Shown here in pieces: positions 22,232 to 31,985 of a stretch of 35,575 nt of DNA; the first letter of the stretch is position 1; each line of letters begins with the position of its first letter. Source of the DNA: Scytalidium lignicola (Eukaryota; Ascomycota; Leotiomycetes); assembly GCA_002812745.2 (NCBI GenBank), contig NCSJ02000407.1, positions 1 through 35,575 on the forward strand. Direction: 5' to 3'. A model generated the notes under the pieces. That model was not told the DNA's origin, searched no databases, and saw only the letters and a program-made list of their open reading frames with translations. Position numbers and translations under genes: made by a program.

Positions 22232-23155
22232 CTCTATATCGCATGGGATGCAACGGCGACGACACGCATCGCCCTTCAGAAATTCCCACTTCTGCTCAAA
22301 GTCCCTGATGCATACCGAGCCGAGTGGCGGGAGGAATTGAAGCTGCGTAAATCGTTCGTCGAGTTCAACGAGGAAGATAACGTCCCCCCCTCGCGCGGCG
22401 GCTGGTCATTTAAGATCGTCCAGGTCAGCGAAACGGCTTGCGAGATCCAAGACGAGTTAGAGCAGACAGTCGCTACTCTAACAGGAATAAAGGACTCGGA
22501 GAGAATGAAACAGCAGCTCTTGAACCAGCTGCAGCACATAGCTTCTTTCAAGCTCGTGCGAGATCTGACAAATATGTCCACAGACGCCGATGCACTGCAG
22601 TTCCAAAGCTTATTCGACGTCGTGCTAAGCAAGGGAGATGGTGAGAAGTTGCTGGAGCAATTCAACCCGGGGTGTTCAAGTACGAGGAATCTCTTCGATG
22701 TCTGTTCTCATCCTGGGTGCGTAGTGACCGTGACCCCCTCGAAGAGATTGTATCTGCGGGTACAAAACAAGGCAGCCGAGCACGGACCATCCTTGTTTGT
22801 ATACATTTTTAGTATGAGTTGCTTCGATTGGGAGATCGAAGAGATGCTGAAGGCCAGCGGAGAGGTCATCCCGCCCAAGGGGAGCCGCCACGGCCATGAG
22901 GTCGAAGCTACGGGTAACTTCAAAATGAAGTTCAAGTTCCAGTTAGACGAGGGGCAGAAGCTGTGCGAAGACATCGTGAAAGTATTTATTACCGCACGCC
23001 CAGCTTCTTTCATGACACTGGCTAGGCTAAAGCTTGGTTCACACTGTAGCTATGCGAATCCGGTATTGCGTACGAAGAGAGGCGGACGCGAGTCGGAGGA
23101 CTGGGTTGCTATTACGTTCCGAGTTCGTGTAGTAGCAGACCTTTTAAAACAATAA
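22232..23155 (+). CDS. Candidate fungal gasdermin-like protein, 5' end missing
   Basis: A 307-codon open frame of normal composition, from just after TAG 22229-22231 to TAA 23153-23155. No in-frame ATG occurs before 22505, and the region upstream is AT-rich, so the start codon or first exon is missing or lies across an unrecognised intron (the TAG could be its acceptor). Visible stretches: LQKFPLLLKVPDAYRAEW, GGWSFKIVQVSETACEIQD, LLNQLQHIASFKLVRDL, CSHPGCVVTVTPSKRLYLRV, SLFVYIFSMSCFDWEI and EDWVAITFRVRVVADLLKQ. The mix of an alpha-helical N-part with later amphipathic strands, the size, and the tail-to-tail position next to a CHAT protease are what is known for fungal gasdermin-like proteins (RCD-1, HET-Q1), which form membrane pores after proteolysis. 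I cannot align it here; the name is inference from context and general appearance. An unrelated CHAT substrate is the main alternative. Confidence 0.5.
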   Translation, partial: LYIAWDATATTRIALQKFPLLLKVPDAYRAEWREELKLRKSFVEFNEEDNVPPSRGGWSFKIVQVSETACEIQDELEQTVATLTGIKDSERMKQQLLNQLQHIASFKLVRDLTNMSTDADALQFQSLFDVVLSKGDGEKLLEQFNPGCSSTRNLFDVCSHPGCVVTVTPSKRLYLRVQNKAAEHGPSLFVYIFSMSCFDWEIEEMLKASGEVIPPKGSRHGHEVEATGNFKMKFKFQLDEGQKLCEDIVKVFITARPASFMTLARLKLGSHCSYANPVLRTKRGGRESEDWVAITFRVRVVADLLKQ

Positions 23156-23474
23156 GAAGTGTCGGTTCACCTGTAGCACGTAGTACGGTACGTATCTATA
23201 CATAATATACGTAATATAACTTACTAGTTGTGCTAAATCATGGTTCCATCGTTCGAAAAGGGGTCGGGAGCGTTGCGAAGCTGTAGGAGCTCGCTCCCGC
23301 TACCTAATTGGGACTAGTCCACACGGTACACGTGATATTCACGTGAACATAACCAATAATCTACCAACAAGAAGACATTGTAACTAAAACTGTCATTCAA
23401 GTTGAGCTTTCTTATCCATCACAAATGTTAAACTATCGCAATCTAACTTTATGTTTCCACCCCGTACGAATACA
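23156..23474. other. Convergent intergenic region with hairpin and palindrome
   Basis: Shared 3' flank of the gasdermin-like and CHAT genes. It holds an inverted repeat CGGGAGCG (23265-23272) / CGCTCCCG (23292-23299), a 10-bp palindrome GGACTAGTCC (23311-23320) and a 17-bp perfect palindrome CACGTGATATTCACGTG (23329-23345), which contains two CACGTG-like half sites. These could mark 3'-end formation or a protein-binding site; function unknown. Confidence 0.5.
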
Positions 23475-26428
23475 TCAAACTCCAAAGTGAACGTAAGGGA
23501 TCCAAAACTGCTCAGCACTATCTACATAATCGCCTTCATCCTCACTGCTGTCAGCCGCGAGACCTTTCCTTGCACTAGCCCTGTCTCTCGCCTTTTCTCG
23601 CCGTGCCGCCTGTTTAATCATATTAATTCGTGACTCGTTCCGTAGCTTCATGGCAGCTGTATGAAGTCCGCGACAGACTGAGACGTCCGTCATATGCTCT
23701 TGATCTCGGAGAATAATCCGATCGCCATCTGCATACTGGGAAAGTCTTCAACGGACCATAGCGTGCCGATAACGTGGCGAAACCCAGCAAGCTGATAGGC
23801 ACTTACGAGATGAATGCTCTCGTCGCGGAACTTTGCTTGAGTGACTTGGCCGGTCTCGCAGGCGGAGAGATAAACTAGGAAGCAGTTCTTCTCGCTTAGA
23901 TTCAAATCTAGCATACTGTCCACGGTCATGGGATCCGTTTGCCAGTCGAGAAGAAGAAGAACACTGCGAAGAGGGTCGAAGGGATCCTCGATGCTGTGGC
24001 CGGCAAAGTGGAAGATTTGATAAGTTTCAAGATCCTGAAGGATCTTCTCTTTCCGAGGTTGGTTGTATAGTGTGATGCTTTTGCACGACTTGTCTTTGAG
24101 GAGCTGCTCTACCTCCTGGATCTCCTTGTATGCGTGCGGCAAGTCTGAGAATCGCCCCAATGTCTGAGTCATGGTGACGAGGAGGGCCTCGCTTTCTTTC
24201 GGGGATATAGGATGGTAAGAATGATCGCGAACGCGTAGCAGTGCCTTGATCGATGAGCTATACGACGACATCACCCTATCCATCACGGTATCTGTCGAGG
24301 TCGGGATTGAATGATGCCCTGCGGCATGAAATGGAAACTTGCTCAATATCCCGGTGGGAATCCACCAGATACGTGAGAAGGAATTCCCAGCAAGGGGAGG
24401 TTGAGTGAAGCCGAGAACACCCATGATCGGTTTGACAATGGCATCCCAAAGCCATTCCAGCGAGTCAAGGCTTGCCAGATCCTGGGAGTGCGCCTCGAGT
24501 TGTTTCATTGTTGCTTCTTCAAGGCGCAGAACTCGCATGTCATCCAACGTGATAAGAATAGCATCGATACCTCGGAACTCACTTGCACTCAGCACCACCA
24601 CCGGTCCATCTTGCGCTGCTTCGTGGATGTCCTCTCGTCTTAGCGGCCCCAAGAAGTTCTCGAAGCCTGGTTTCTCGCGGATCTCATTCAGTAAGGCATC
24701 GAAATCGAGGTTCGCCTGATGCTGTTGCTGGGAGCTCATCTGGAGTTGGTCCCGCAACGCAACGAACCTTTCAGCCAGACGCTTATGTTGATGGTGCAGC
24801 TCCACAAGATCAACGCGTAGCTCAGCTACTGAGGCAGCCAGCAACCCTCTACCCTTCTCCAGCAGGTTAAGAGCTGCATAGCCATCGTCGCCGGCATTGA
24901 GCGCTGCTGCAGCTGCGTCAGCGCTGAATCCCACTACATCGTCGAGGCTCAGCAGGCGCTGCTTGTCTGCGTTGCGGATTGACCGCGACGTGATCTTGGG
25001 GATAAGGTCGATGGCTTTTACAGATGCTTCGTATGCTTTCTTCCACTCACCCCTTTTGCAACAGAGCCGGAGGATCAGCCGTCCGGCTTGCACACGGAAG
25101 TAGACAGGGACGTAATTCGGACTGTCGAGGGCTTTTTCGAGGTGTTCTAGTGCTGTTTGAGCGGTGCTGTCTCGTTCTGAAGGAGACCCGGGAGGGCGAT
25201 CATAGAAATGGCAGAGGCCGATGAGGTTATGTAGATGGGGTTTGATTGGATGGTTCTCAGGTGTGAACTCTAATGACGAGGTAGCAATGAGCACGGCGGT
25301 TTTGTTGAAAGTGTCCCGGTTTTCCTCGGAGTTGGACATCATCTTAGAAGCTTGAAAAAGACGCAACCCGAGGCTGAACCCAATTTCAATTTCATGACTT
25401 TTCGGGGAGATCTCATGTGCTTGCCAAAGCAAGTTGATGGCCGCGTCCATGGCCTTGGTATCGTCCGCTTCGATGGCGCGTTGAGCCAGTGGATGTGCAA
25501 GCATACATAGAACCTCTGCTCTCCTCGGATCCTTGTCATCGATATATTCAAGAGCCTCTCGCGACAGGTCGATGGAGCGTCTAAGGTCCTCGGGGTCGCC
25601 CTTCTCGCTTTGTTCATACCGCCTCAGCAAGCCGCTTGAAAGGTTACTGAGCCAGGTCGGCCGCGCCCCTTGGCTCTCCTCATGAGACACAGTATCAACC
25701 AGCTTTGTCCAGATATTTATGGCTCGGTTTAAGTCTGCTAATGACCCCATAATTAGAAATCGCGCTTCAAGCCTCGAACATAAGGTGTTTAGTATGTGAA
25801 CCGCGTCGCCTGGTTCCTCCTCAATAGTCCCCTGTTCCTGATGAAGAATGGCCCCAGCTTGTGGAGAAGTAGCTACTGCTTCTTCAGCGAGTCTGATTGA
25901 CTTGTCCAAGTCGTCGATCTCTCTTTGACTACTATTATATCGGTGCCCCAGGAGTATCGCATAGTTGTTCGCTCGTTTGCATAGAGCGACATCATCCTTG
26001 GACGTGCTGTCGTAAAGCTTTTTCGTAAGGACAATCGCGCTGCGAAGGATTCCTTCTGCTTTCTCCTCGTCTGCTGCAAGGTATTGTTCTGTGAGACAGG
26101 CGACAAGCCTTGATTCCATATTGGCGCGGTCGGGATGGCTCTCTGGCAGCCTCTCAATATACATTTCACAATACATGACGGCATCATCGATATTCTCAAC
26201 ACCTCCTTCCTTCAACCATTTCCTGTAAAAATGTTCTGCTGATTGATCCCATAGCTCCATTGGATCGATCTCGGCCATCTGATCGATCCAGGAATATGAG
26301 GCATGGGACGAGTGGTCTGACTGCTGGCTGGTGGGCGAATCGCCGACTTCATTGACGGGTGAAGTGCTGTTCATATCTGGTTCTGATTGACCATATTTGT
26401 TGAGAAAATAAGATTGTGTTGGAAGCAT
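23475..26428 (-). pseudogene. TPR-CHAT caspase-like protease, frameshifted near C-terminus
   Basis: A 912-codon frame from ATG 26426-26428 starts with a Ser/polar-rich leader, continues through TPR-like helical repeats (about residues 60-500, e.g. LDKSIRLAEEAVATSP, ALEHLEKALDS, WKKAYEASVKAIDLIP), then ALNLLEKGRGLLAASVAELR, and ends in a CHAT domain. The catalytic His is in FHFAGHS (about residue 811) and the Cys in YLSACETGQ (about 857); both are present. The frame stops at TGA after GLFSEIKSI. The expected continuation (MTDVSVCRGLHTAAMKLRNE ... WIPYVHFGV) lies in the -1 frame at 23475-23693, with ATG and TGA overlapping as ATGA, so one base appears lost or gained near 23693-23705. Total length is about 984 codons if joined. 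CHAT proteases are caspase/separase relatives; in fungi some are encoded next to gasdermin-like genes and activate them. Sequencing error at the shift cannot be excluded. Confidence 0.85.
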
Positions 26429-26763
26429 ATAACAATTGTGTCAACATCACGAGTTGTCATATTCGAAGATAATTCTGCTCATGAACGACAGGTGGGGGAG
26501 CTGAGTTGTCTCTTGACTGTGTCGGTGGAAATCTGATCTGTCACCTGCACGCGCCAAAAAGCATTCACAAGATTCGTTGGACAGTGGATCTGGGTGCAGT
26601 TCTCACGGCCCATGAGCTGCATGGTGGTTGTGTGCTCCGCCTCAGCCTCAAAAATGGAAGCAACGCATCGTTTTTCCCCTCTTCGGAGCCACCTCGCCAT
26701 TCAGAGCAGAAATATACTCGCGATGAAATTGTGCTTTACCATTGTACTTATACTACAGCTGAA
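26429..26763. promoter_or_regulatory. Divergent promoter region between CHAT gene and plus-strand fragment
   Basis: A 335-bp gap between two divergently oriented start codons, with normal composition. It must contain the 5' flank of the CHAT gene and the original promoter of the truncated plus-strand gene. No specific site recognised. Confidence 0.4.
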
Positions 26764-26880
26764 ATGTCTGGAGCGGAAGCCGTTGGTTTGGTTCTGGGAA
26801 TTTTACCATTGTTAATCTTTATTGCAGAACATTACAGTGATGTCTTAAAGCCCTTCAAGAGGTACCAGCGTACCGCCATC
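26764..26880 (+). pseudogene. N-terminal fragment of a DUF7580/HeLo-type fungal protein
   Basis: From ATG 26764 the plus strand reads MSGAEAVGLVLGILPLLIFI followed by AEHYSDVLKPFKRYQ, which resembles the hydrophobic N-terminal helix of fungal DUF7580 and related HeLo-like/prion-inhibition families. Homology stops after about 37-39 residues, at about 26880. The sequence then turns AT-rich and LTR-like and the frame ends at TAA 26950-26952. This is a 5' remnant of a gene cut by a repeat insertion or deletion. Families of this kind take part in fungal incompatibility and amyloid signalling, so the position beside the CHAT pair is notable. Confidence 0.45.
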
Positions 26881-27540
26881 TCCTTGACTGTAATTCATCG
26901 TCTACTACCCCGGACCTACCCGTCCTTAACAAAAATTATAATATTTATATAAGAGAATAGAACTAAGATTATATAATAAGATAGAATTCTAGTTTTACTT
27001 TTATAATAACATTGATGTATAACGCTAGGATGGTAAGTCCGTCTCATTCTGATACCAGGAGTCCGTTCTAGCTCCTTGAATCCTTCTCACCAAGAGTTGA
27101 CGCTCTCGATCGTAGTGTAAAAGTGTCAGGGTACTGTGTGTACAGAGTGAAGAAAGGTTAATAAATAATAGCTAAGTCTCAGGGAGGTAGCTACGCCCTA
27201 GCTGTTTGTTGAAAGGGGGTTAACAAACTGGATTCCTAAGAACGAAAAGTAATATACAAGTTGATCTCTAAGTCTCTAAACAGTAAGGGGGAACCCTGTT
27301 TTATATCTTCGCAACCGTCCTAGGAGACCCTTGTACGAGAACTGCTTCCCAGCTAACCCCCTCACCGCGATCACGTGATACACTCTAATACAAAGCAAGA
27401 CGGATGAGCGGAGGTGAGACGAAGTGACGATGGGTGAAGTTGAGGTAATGCAAAAGTGAGCAAAGCAGCGAGGTATCACGCATGCGGTGGCTTAGCACGC
27501 CGCAGAGTGAGGTACAGTAAGGATTAGCGCAAAATAACAG
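26881..27540 (-). mobile_element. LTR retrotransposon remnant (LTR plus primer-binding site)
   Basis: Read on the minus strand, TGGTATCAGAATGAGACGG (27039-27057) looks like the primer-binding site that copia elements use for initiator-Met tRNA (usual start TGGTATCAGAGC). Upstream (plus coordinates 27058 to about 27540) is a 480-bp LTR-like region with a TATA box (GATATAAAACAGGG on the minus strand, about 27295-27308). It may begin TGTTATTTTGCGC near 27539. Downstream of the primer site only about 160 AT-rich bases remain before the truncated gene at 26880. LTR limits are inferred; no second LTR is seen. Confidence 0.45.
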
Positions 27541-27564
27541 CTGTTATTTCGCGCCAATCCTCAC
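27517..27564. repeat. 48-bp imperfect palindrome, two LTR-like ends head to head
   Basis: Arms 27517-27540 and 27541-27564 are 24 bp each and match at 21 positions. The three mismatches are all A/G transitions, as expected from RIP. The centre is AATAACAG|CTGTTATT. Each arm reads outward as TGTTATTT[TC]GCGC..., like the start of the same LTR in opposite orientations. Confidence 0.7.
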
Positions 27565-28635
27565 CTCCATCATTGGACAGAAATGAGGTCCACCTGTACG
27601 TGGTGCTGTCTACGAACCTTCTGAGCATTCAGAAGAGCCAGGAGACCTCCCTCGAGACTGACGATACTGTGGCAATCATCGATAACCTTTTGGACTATAG
27701 ACTGAGCTAACGGGAGCACGGCTCCTCTACAACTCCAAACAGGCGTACTCTGGCCACATGGAAAAAGGGGTTTTTGGATACAGATGAGTTATAACAATCG
27801 TGCCCCAAGGGTAGAAAGGATAAGCTGAGCATAATTCTCAATAGTCGTCCTCGCCGGAGGGTCTCTATGACTAGTAATCGTTCTGCCATGGTTAGGTTTT
27901 TTACATTANTTTTTTTCTAACACAGAAAGGCTATTACAGACTTCAATGGGCTAGAATTAGATGGTGGAATTACCCTTGATTATGAGGATATCACTTGTAC
28001 ATAACTTATTTGTGAAGTGCTTTATAACCTAACAGCTAGGCAAGCACTATAATATGACTAAACAACAACACCTCCCATCATTGTGCCCTCTACCACCTCA
28101 ACTCTAGTCACTTATCTCATCCCAGATGTGCTTATCTCCGATCGCGCTGCTACTGAGAACGTCGACTCCTGGGGAGAAGGGTTCTGGGGTTCATCAAGCG
28201 CATCATTAGCGTGACAATGTATGCTCGGAGCATTCTTCTATTTCCGAAATTAATTTTTTGCTCTGTGGGGCCTTATGTGAGATAAACACNTTTTTCTAGA
28301 TGTTCTGCCCAGTCAGACTTCACCTCAGGTATCGCTCAATCTTACATTCTCAGCGAGCCCAGATATCTGGGATCAGCATGTAGATACATTTAGTGCAAAG
28401 TCATCAGATTGTGTACGTTACAGTACAGTACGTACAAAGTTCTTGTAAACTTTAGCGTCATGCGCAACAACTACTAAATTAACTATTGTACAGTAGGCAA
28501 GTATGGCCACTTATATAGGATTACCAGCCCTTGTAACTCGGTCATATTATAAGTTGTATTACAGCTCTACAGTAGTTGCCTGTAGACAACTGTAGACCAC
28601 CATCCATAATACCGAAAGGGTCCCAATTCAGACAA
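27565..28635. other. Repeat-flanked intergenic, no gene recognised
   Basis: 27565-27900 has normal composition and partly protein-like frames on both strands, but no family could be named. From 27900 to 28600 the sequence is AT-rich with two Ns beside T runs (27909, 28290). The last bases are the 3' flank of the DUF423 gene. Confidence 0.35.
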
Positions 28636-29085
28636 TTATCTTGGGAAAGGAATCCTCTTTCCAAAAGCTAATGCAGCCCATCCACCAATTAAGCACAACC
28701 CTCCAAGAGGTGTAACGGGCCCCATCGCCTTAAATCGCTGCGGATCTAGTACAAGAAGATACAAGCTACCGCTGAACATCGTCATGCCTGCGACCAATAA
28801 CCCGGCTGCAACGGTATTCTTCGGGGCGACTGCGCTAGTCAGGAGGAGGACACCAGAGTGAATGAGCTGAAGAAGACAGTGGTTAGCATGATGCTATACA
28901 GGGCAGGCACAACATTGGAGGCTAAGGAGTTAAGAGAGAAATACCTGGTACTGAGCTGCAGTGCTCCAATTGGCGATTCTCGTCGGGTCTGCTATGCGTT
29001 TCTTGAGGCCATGAGCTCCGAATGCCCCAAGCGCCACGGAGGAGGCACCATAGATGCAGCCAATTGTCCAGAATGGGAACGGCAT
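28636..29085 (-). CDS. DUF423 (TMEM256/YgdD-like) small membrane protein
   Basis: Two exons on the minus strand, 29085-28945 and 28866-28636, joined in phase 0 across a 78-bp intron (donor GTATTT, branch GCTAAC, acceptor TTCTTCAG), encode 123 residues, the normal size for DUF423. Exon 1 has the family signature VALGAFGAHGLKKRI followed by ANWSTAAQYQ; exon 2 begins LIHSGVLLLTSAV and contains AAGLLVAGMTMFSGSLYLLV, then GPVTPLGGLCLIGGWAALAF. Four hydrophobic segments are visible. The family is a conserved four-helix membrane protein of unknown function. Reading frame and splice sites are intact, so the gene is probably functional even though it lies between repeat remnants. Confidence 0.92.
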
Positions 29086-30314
29086 GGTTGTTGTAGAAGA
29101 AGGTACTGGTGTGAAAATTATCGAAGTGGTGTGAAAGTCAACAAGGATACTCTATTTGCTTAGTCAGCGCATCTCCGACCTACGGAAAACCTACGGTGTC
29201 TCATCTAAATTTCGTCTTGACGGATCACTTCCCTTTACTATTCAACACCAACTTCAGATAATTCCTGGGGGGGTTATTGTTCGGATTTGAGACTAAGGAA
29301 TAGAGTTTTCAATAACGGCGCGCAAAAGGTCCTTAATAATAAAGTTACACAGATCGTGAAGTATGTTAGAGAATACCCTGCTTACAAGAAGTGAGCAGAT
29401 CGTACTTATGTTGATATCCTGCTTTATACACTGCATTCAGAAATTTGGAATTTGCAAGAATGAATTGCCATGACTCCATTACCTTCATGGAACCTACCGT
29501 AGCAGGAAACTACTTTTATCCCTATGTATAGAGGAGACCCCAACACGAAAACCCCGCACCCCACACCTTAGTACGCAGTTATCTAGGAGTAGCCGTAGAG
29601 CTACAATAGTTCGGTCTTCCCTCTTATTCTACTAGTGCCTACCTTCTGGTTGGTGGCTATTTCTAGCCACATTCTACACCATATAGAGAGCTCACCTGCT
29701 GCCATCGTATATAGCAAACCATACTCTTCAATAGCACCCCAACACAACAATGGGTCGAGTAATTACAAGCTGCCTGAGACCAGTTACCCCGGATTGGAGG
29801 ATTAGGCATCTGTTTAGTAATGAGTATGGACGTCGGCCCGCTCTACTGTAGAATCGGTTAAGGCCGCCCCGACATCAATACTTACCTCAGGCTGAGAGAC
29901 AAGAGACCAAGGTGTGAAACGTTCTGGAGGAGGCAGTAGTTATGAGTTGATAATTATAATACAAATCATTGTAAAATTATCGTAGCTAGTGGTTCTGACG
30001 TCCTCGTCATTCGGCAAACCGAAAAACAGTTGTTAGCTTTCTATAATGTATCAACGAGCCTAACGTTGCAAAGTTTCTTTTGTCTCACATAATACGCCTT
30101 TTAATTTATTCTTATATTCGTCACCGGGCCGATGTATTTTATATACCATGGTTAACACCATAACCTCGGGCTATCGGTGTCTCAAGCATTCAGAGAAGAT
30201 AAAGACTGCAGGAAGCCCCTCCCCAGAGGATCTTCATCCTGCCATAGTCATCATTCTCTCTTGATCTCTAAGGATTTTTAGCACCATCCGGCTCCAGGAG
30301 TTCTCTTATCCAAC
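29086..30314. other. Intergenic between DUF423 and second MFS gene
   Basis: Divergent 5' flanks of two genes. Composition is mixed. A 33-codon plus-strand frame starts at ATG 29751 (MGRVITSCLRPVTPDWRIRH) but is too short to judge. No RNA gene seen. Confidence 0.35.
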
Positions 30315-31526
30315 ATGGCAATAAACGACACTGCTGAGAAAGTCCTCAGTATCGGACAGATTGAAAATGTCGATCTCGAAACATCAAATGGGCTAGAAAA
30401 GGGCGAGGATCCTCGCATCGCCGCCTTCAGCCCTAAAGAACAGAAGAGAATCATCAGACATATCGACCAGAGACTTCCCTCATTGGGTCCATTGCGTCTG
30501 CATTCTCCGGTATTCTTGCCTATGGGTTCTCTCAACTGAAAAACCACGGCTCTGGGCCAAGGTGGTGGGGCCAACACTATGGCCCTACGGCAGCAAATCC
30601 AAATGCTCCATCTGGGATCCTGCCTGGTATTGCTGGGTGGAGGTGGATATTTATCCTCCAGGGTGTTTTGACTTGCGTGATCTCCCTTTGCTCATATTTC
30701 GTGATTGTCGACTTTCCTGAGCTATCAACAAAGACATTTGGGCTCAAATTTCTGAACGAAGAGGAATCACAGTTCGCTGTAGCCCGTATCGAGAAAGATC
30801 GTGATGATGCCTATCTTGAAGAATTTAAACTCAGCGCATATCTTAAAAATGGATTGGATTTGAAAGTGTGGGGATTTGCTGCACTTTTCCTTCTAACAAC
30901 ACTCAACTCATATGCTATCGCATACTTTCTTCCGATTATTCTCAACGCAGGAATGGGGTTCGGTATAGCTGCTTCTCAGTGTCTTGTCGCACCTCCTTAT
31001 ATCCTAGCAGCGATAGTGATGTACGTGTTTGCCTATTACGGCGATAAATGGCACATTCGATCACCATTCATCCTGATTAATGGGATCCTCTCTCTGATCG
31101 GTGAGCTTCACAAGGAGGTTCACCACATAACTTACTAACATAAATTTAGGTCTGCCTTTACTTGGGTACCTCGACAATGTCGGTGCTCGCTATTTCGGTG
31201 TCTTTATCGCCACTGCCGCATGCAATGCAAATATCCCCTGTGTTCTTACGTGGCAAGCGAACAATATCCGAGGGCAATGGAAACGGGCATTCTGTTCCGC
31301 AACCCTTCTAGGATCCGGAGGCATTGGTGGTATTATCGGTGGCACCGTTTTCCGCAATCAGGACAAGCCAGGATATAGACCAGGCATCTTGACATGTATG
31401 ATTTCAAGTGGTTTAATCATTATCATAACTATAGCTTTAGATATCAAATTTTACAGAGCAAACAAGAGGGCTGCCGCTAGTGGTAAACTAATTGAACGTC
31501 TCGAAGGGTTCCGATACACCTATTGA
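30315..31526 (+). pseudogene. MFS transporter (Dal5/allantoate-type) with internal deletion
   Basis: The N-terminus from ATG 30315 (MAINDTAEKVLSIGQIENVD, then FSPKEQKRIIRHIDQRL) is typical of the cytosolic leader of the anion:cation symporter (Dal5-like) family. At about 30472-30482 the reading jumps to IGSIASAFSGILAYGFSQL, which in the family lies roughly 150 residues further on, and the frame changes there. Helices 1 to about 4 are missing. The rest is well preserved: PGIAGWRWIFILQGVLT, LTTLNSYAIAYFLPIIL, AYYGDKWHIRSPFIL, then a 49-bp intron (31101-31149; GTGAGC, TACTAAC, TTTAG) and exon 31150-31526 with NNIRGQWKRAFCSATL and GGIIGGTVFRNQDKPGYRP. From the ATG only 74 codons can be read. A single deletion probably killed an otherwise intact gene. 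Confidence 0.85.
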
Positions 31527-31985
31527 AGACAGATCTAGGTACCTCAAGCTTCACACATCTAGGTGCTAGGGTTAAAATTAGGAGGGACATTACAGAAGAA
31601 ATATCCGTGATGAATTTTTGGGATATTAGCAAATTCTTATGTACTATCCCTCTTTAAATATTTCACACATACGAGGCCTTGTTCTACCAAATCTTACCTT
31701 TTGATTAATCAGCTATACTGCACTCTATGATATTTACTTTCTTATATCGGTACTACTACTCTAGAAACCCAATCACAAGATTACCAACCCAAGGTTTATA
31801 TAACCAAATGGCAGGACATATCCATCCTTGCTGATGCTTTGCTCATGGTCCTGATGTGATTAGTAGAAATCCTAAATATCGACACATCAGAGATCTAGAA
31901 AGGCCCCTAAGAGTTCTAATATGCAATACCGGTGTTCTGCTCTGTGCAGCTTGAATTTCCTCTTACTAGCCGTCTCCAGTGGCGA
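31527..31985. other. Intergenic between convergent pseudogenes
   Basis: 3' flank of the MFS pseudogene and eroded 3' end of the minus-strand transcription-factor-like gene. A minus-strand frame entering from 31990 (SEVIATGDG) may be its displaced continuation but soon meets stops. Confidence 0.4.

Noticed and set aside
22276..23013. Minus-strand frames of 73-129 codons
   Set aside because: Antisense shadows of the gasdermin-like open frame; low-complexity Ser/Arg content typical of antisense reading.
24401..25224. Several plus-strand frames of 66-104 codons
   Set aside because: All lie antisense to the TPR-CHAT coding frame, which is long and has clear domain motifs.
28858..29163. 101-codon plus-strand frame
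   Set aside because: It lies antisense to the two DUF423 exons, whose conserved motifs and splice sites account for the sequence.
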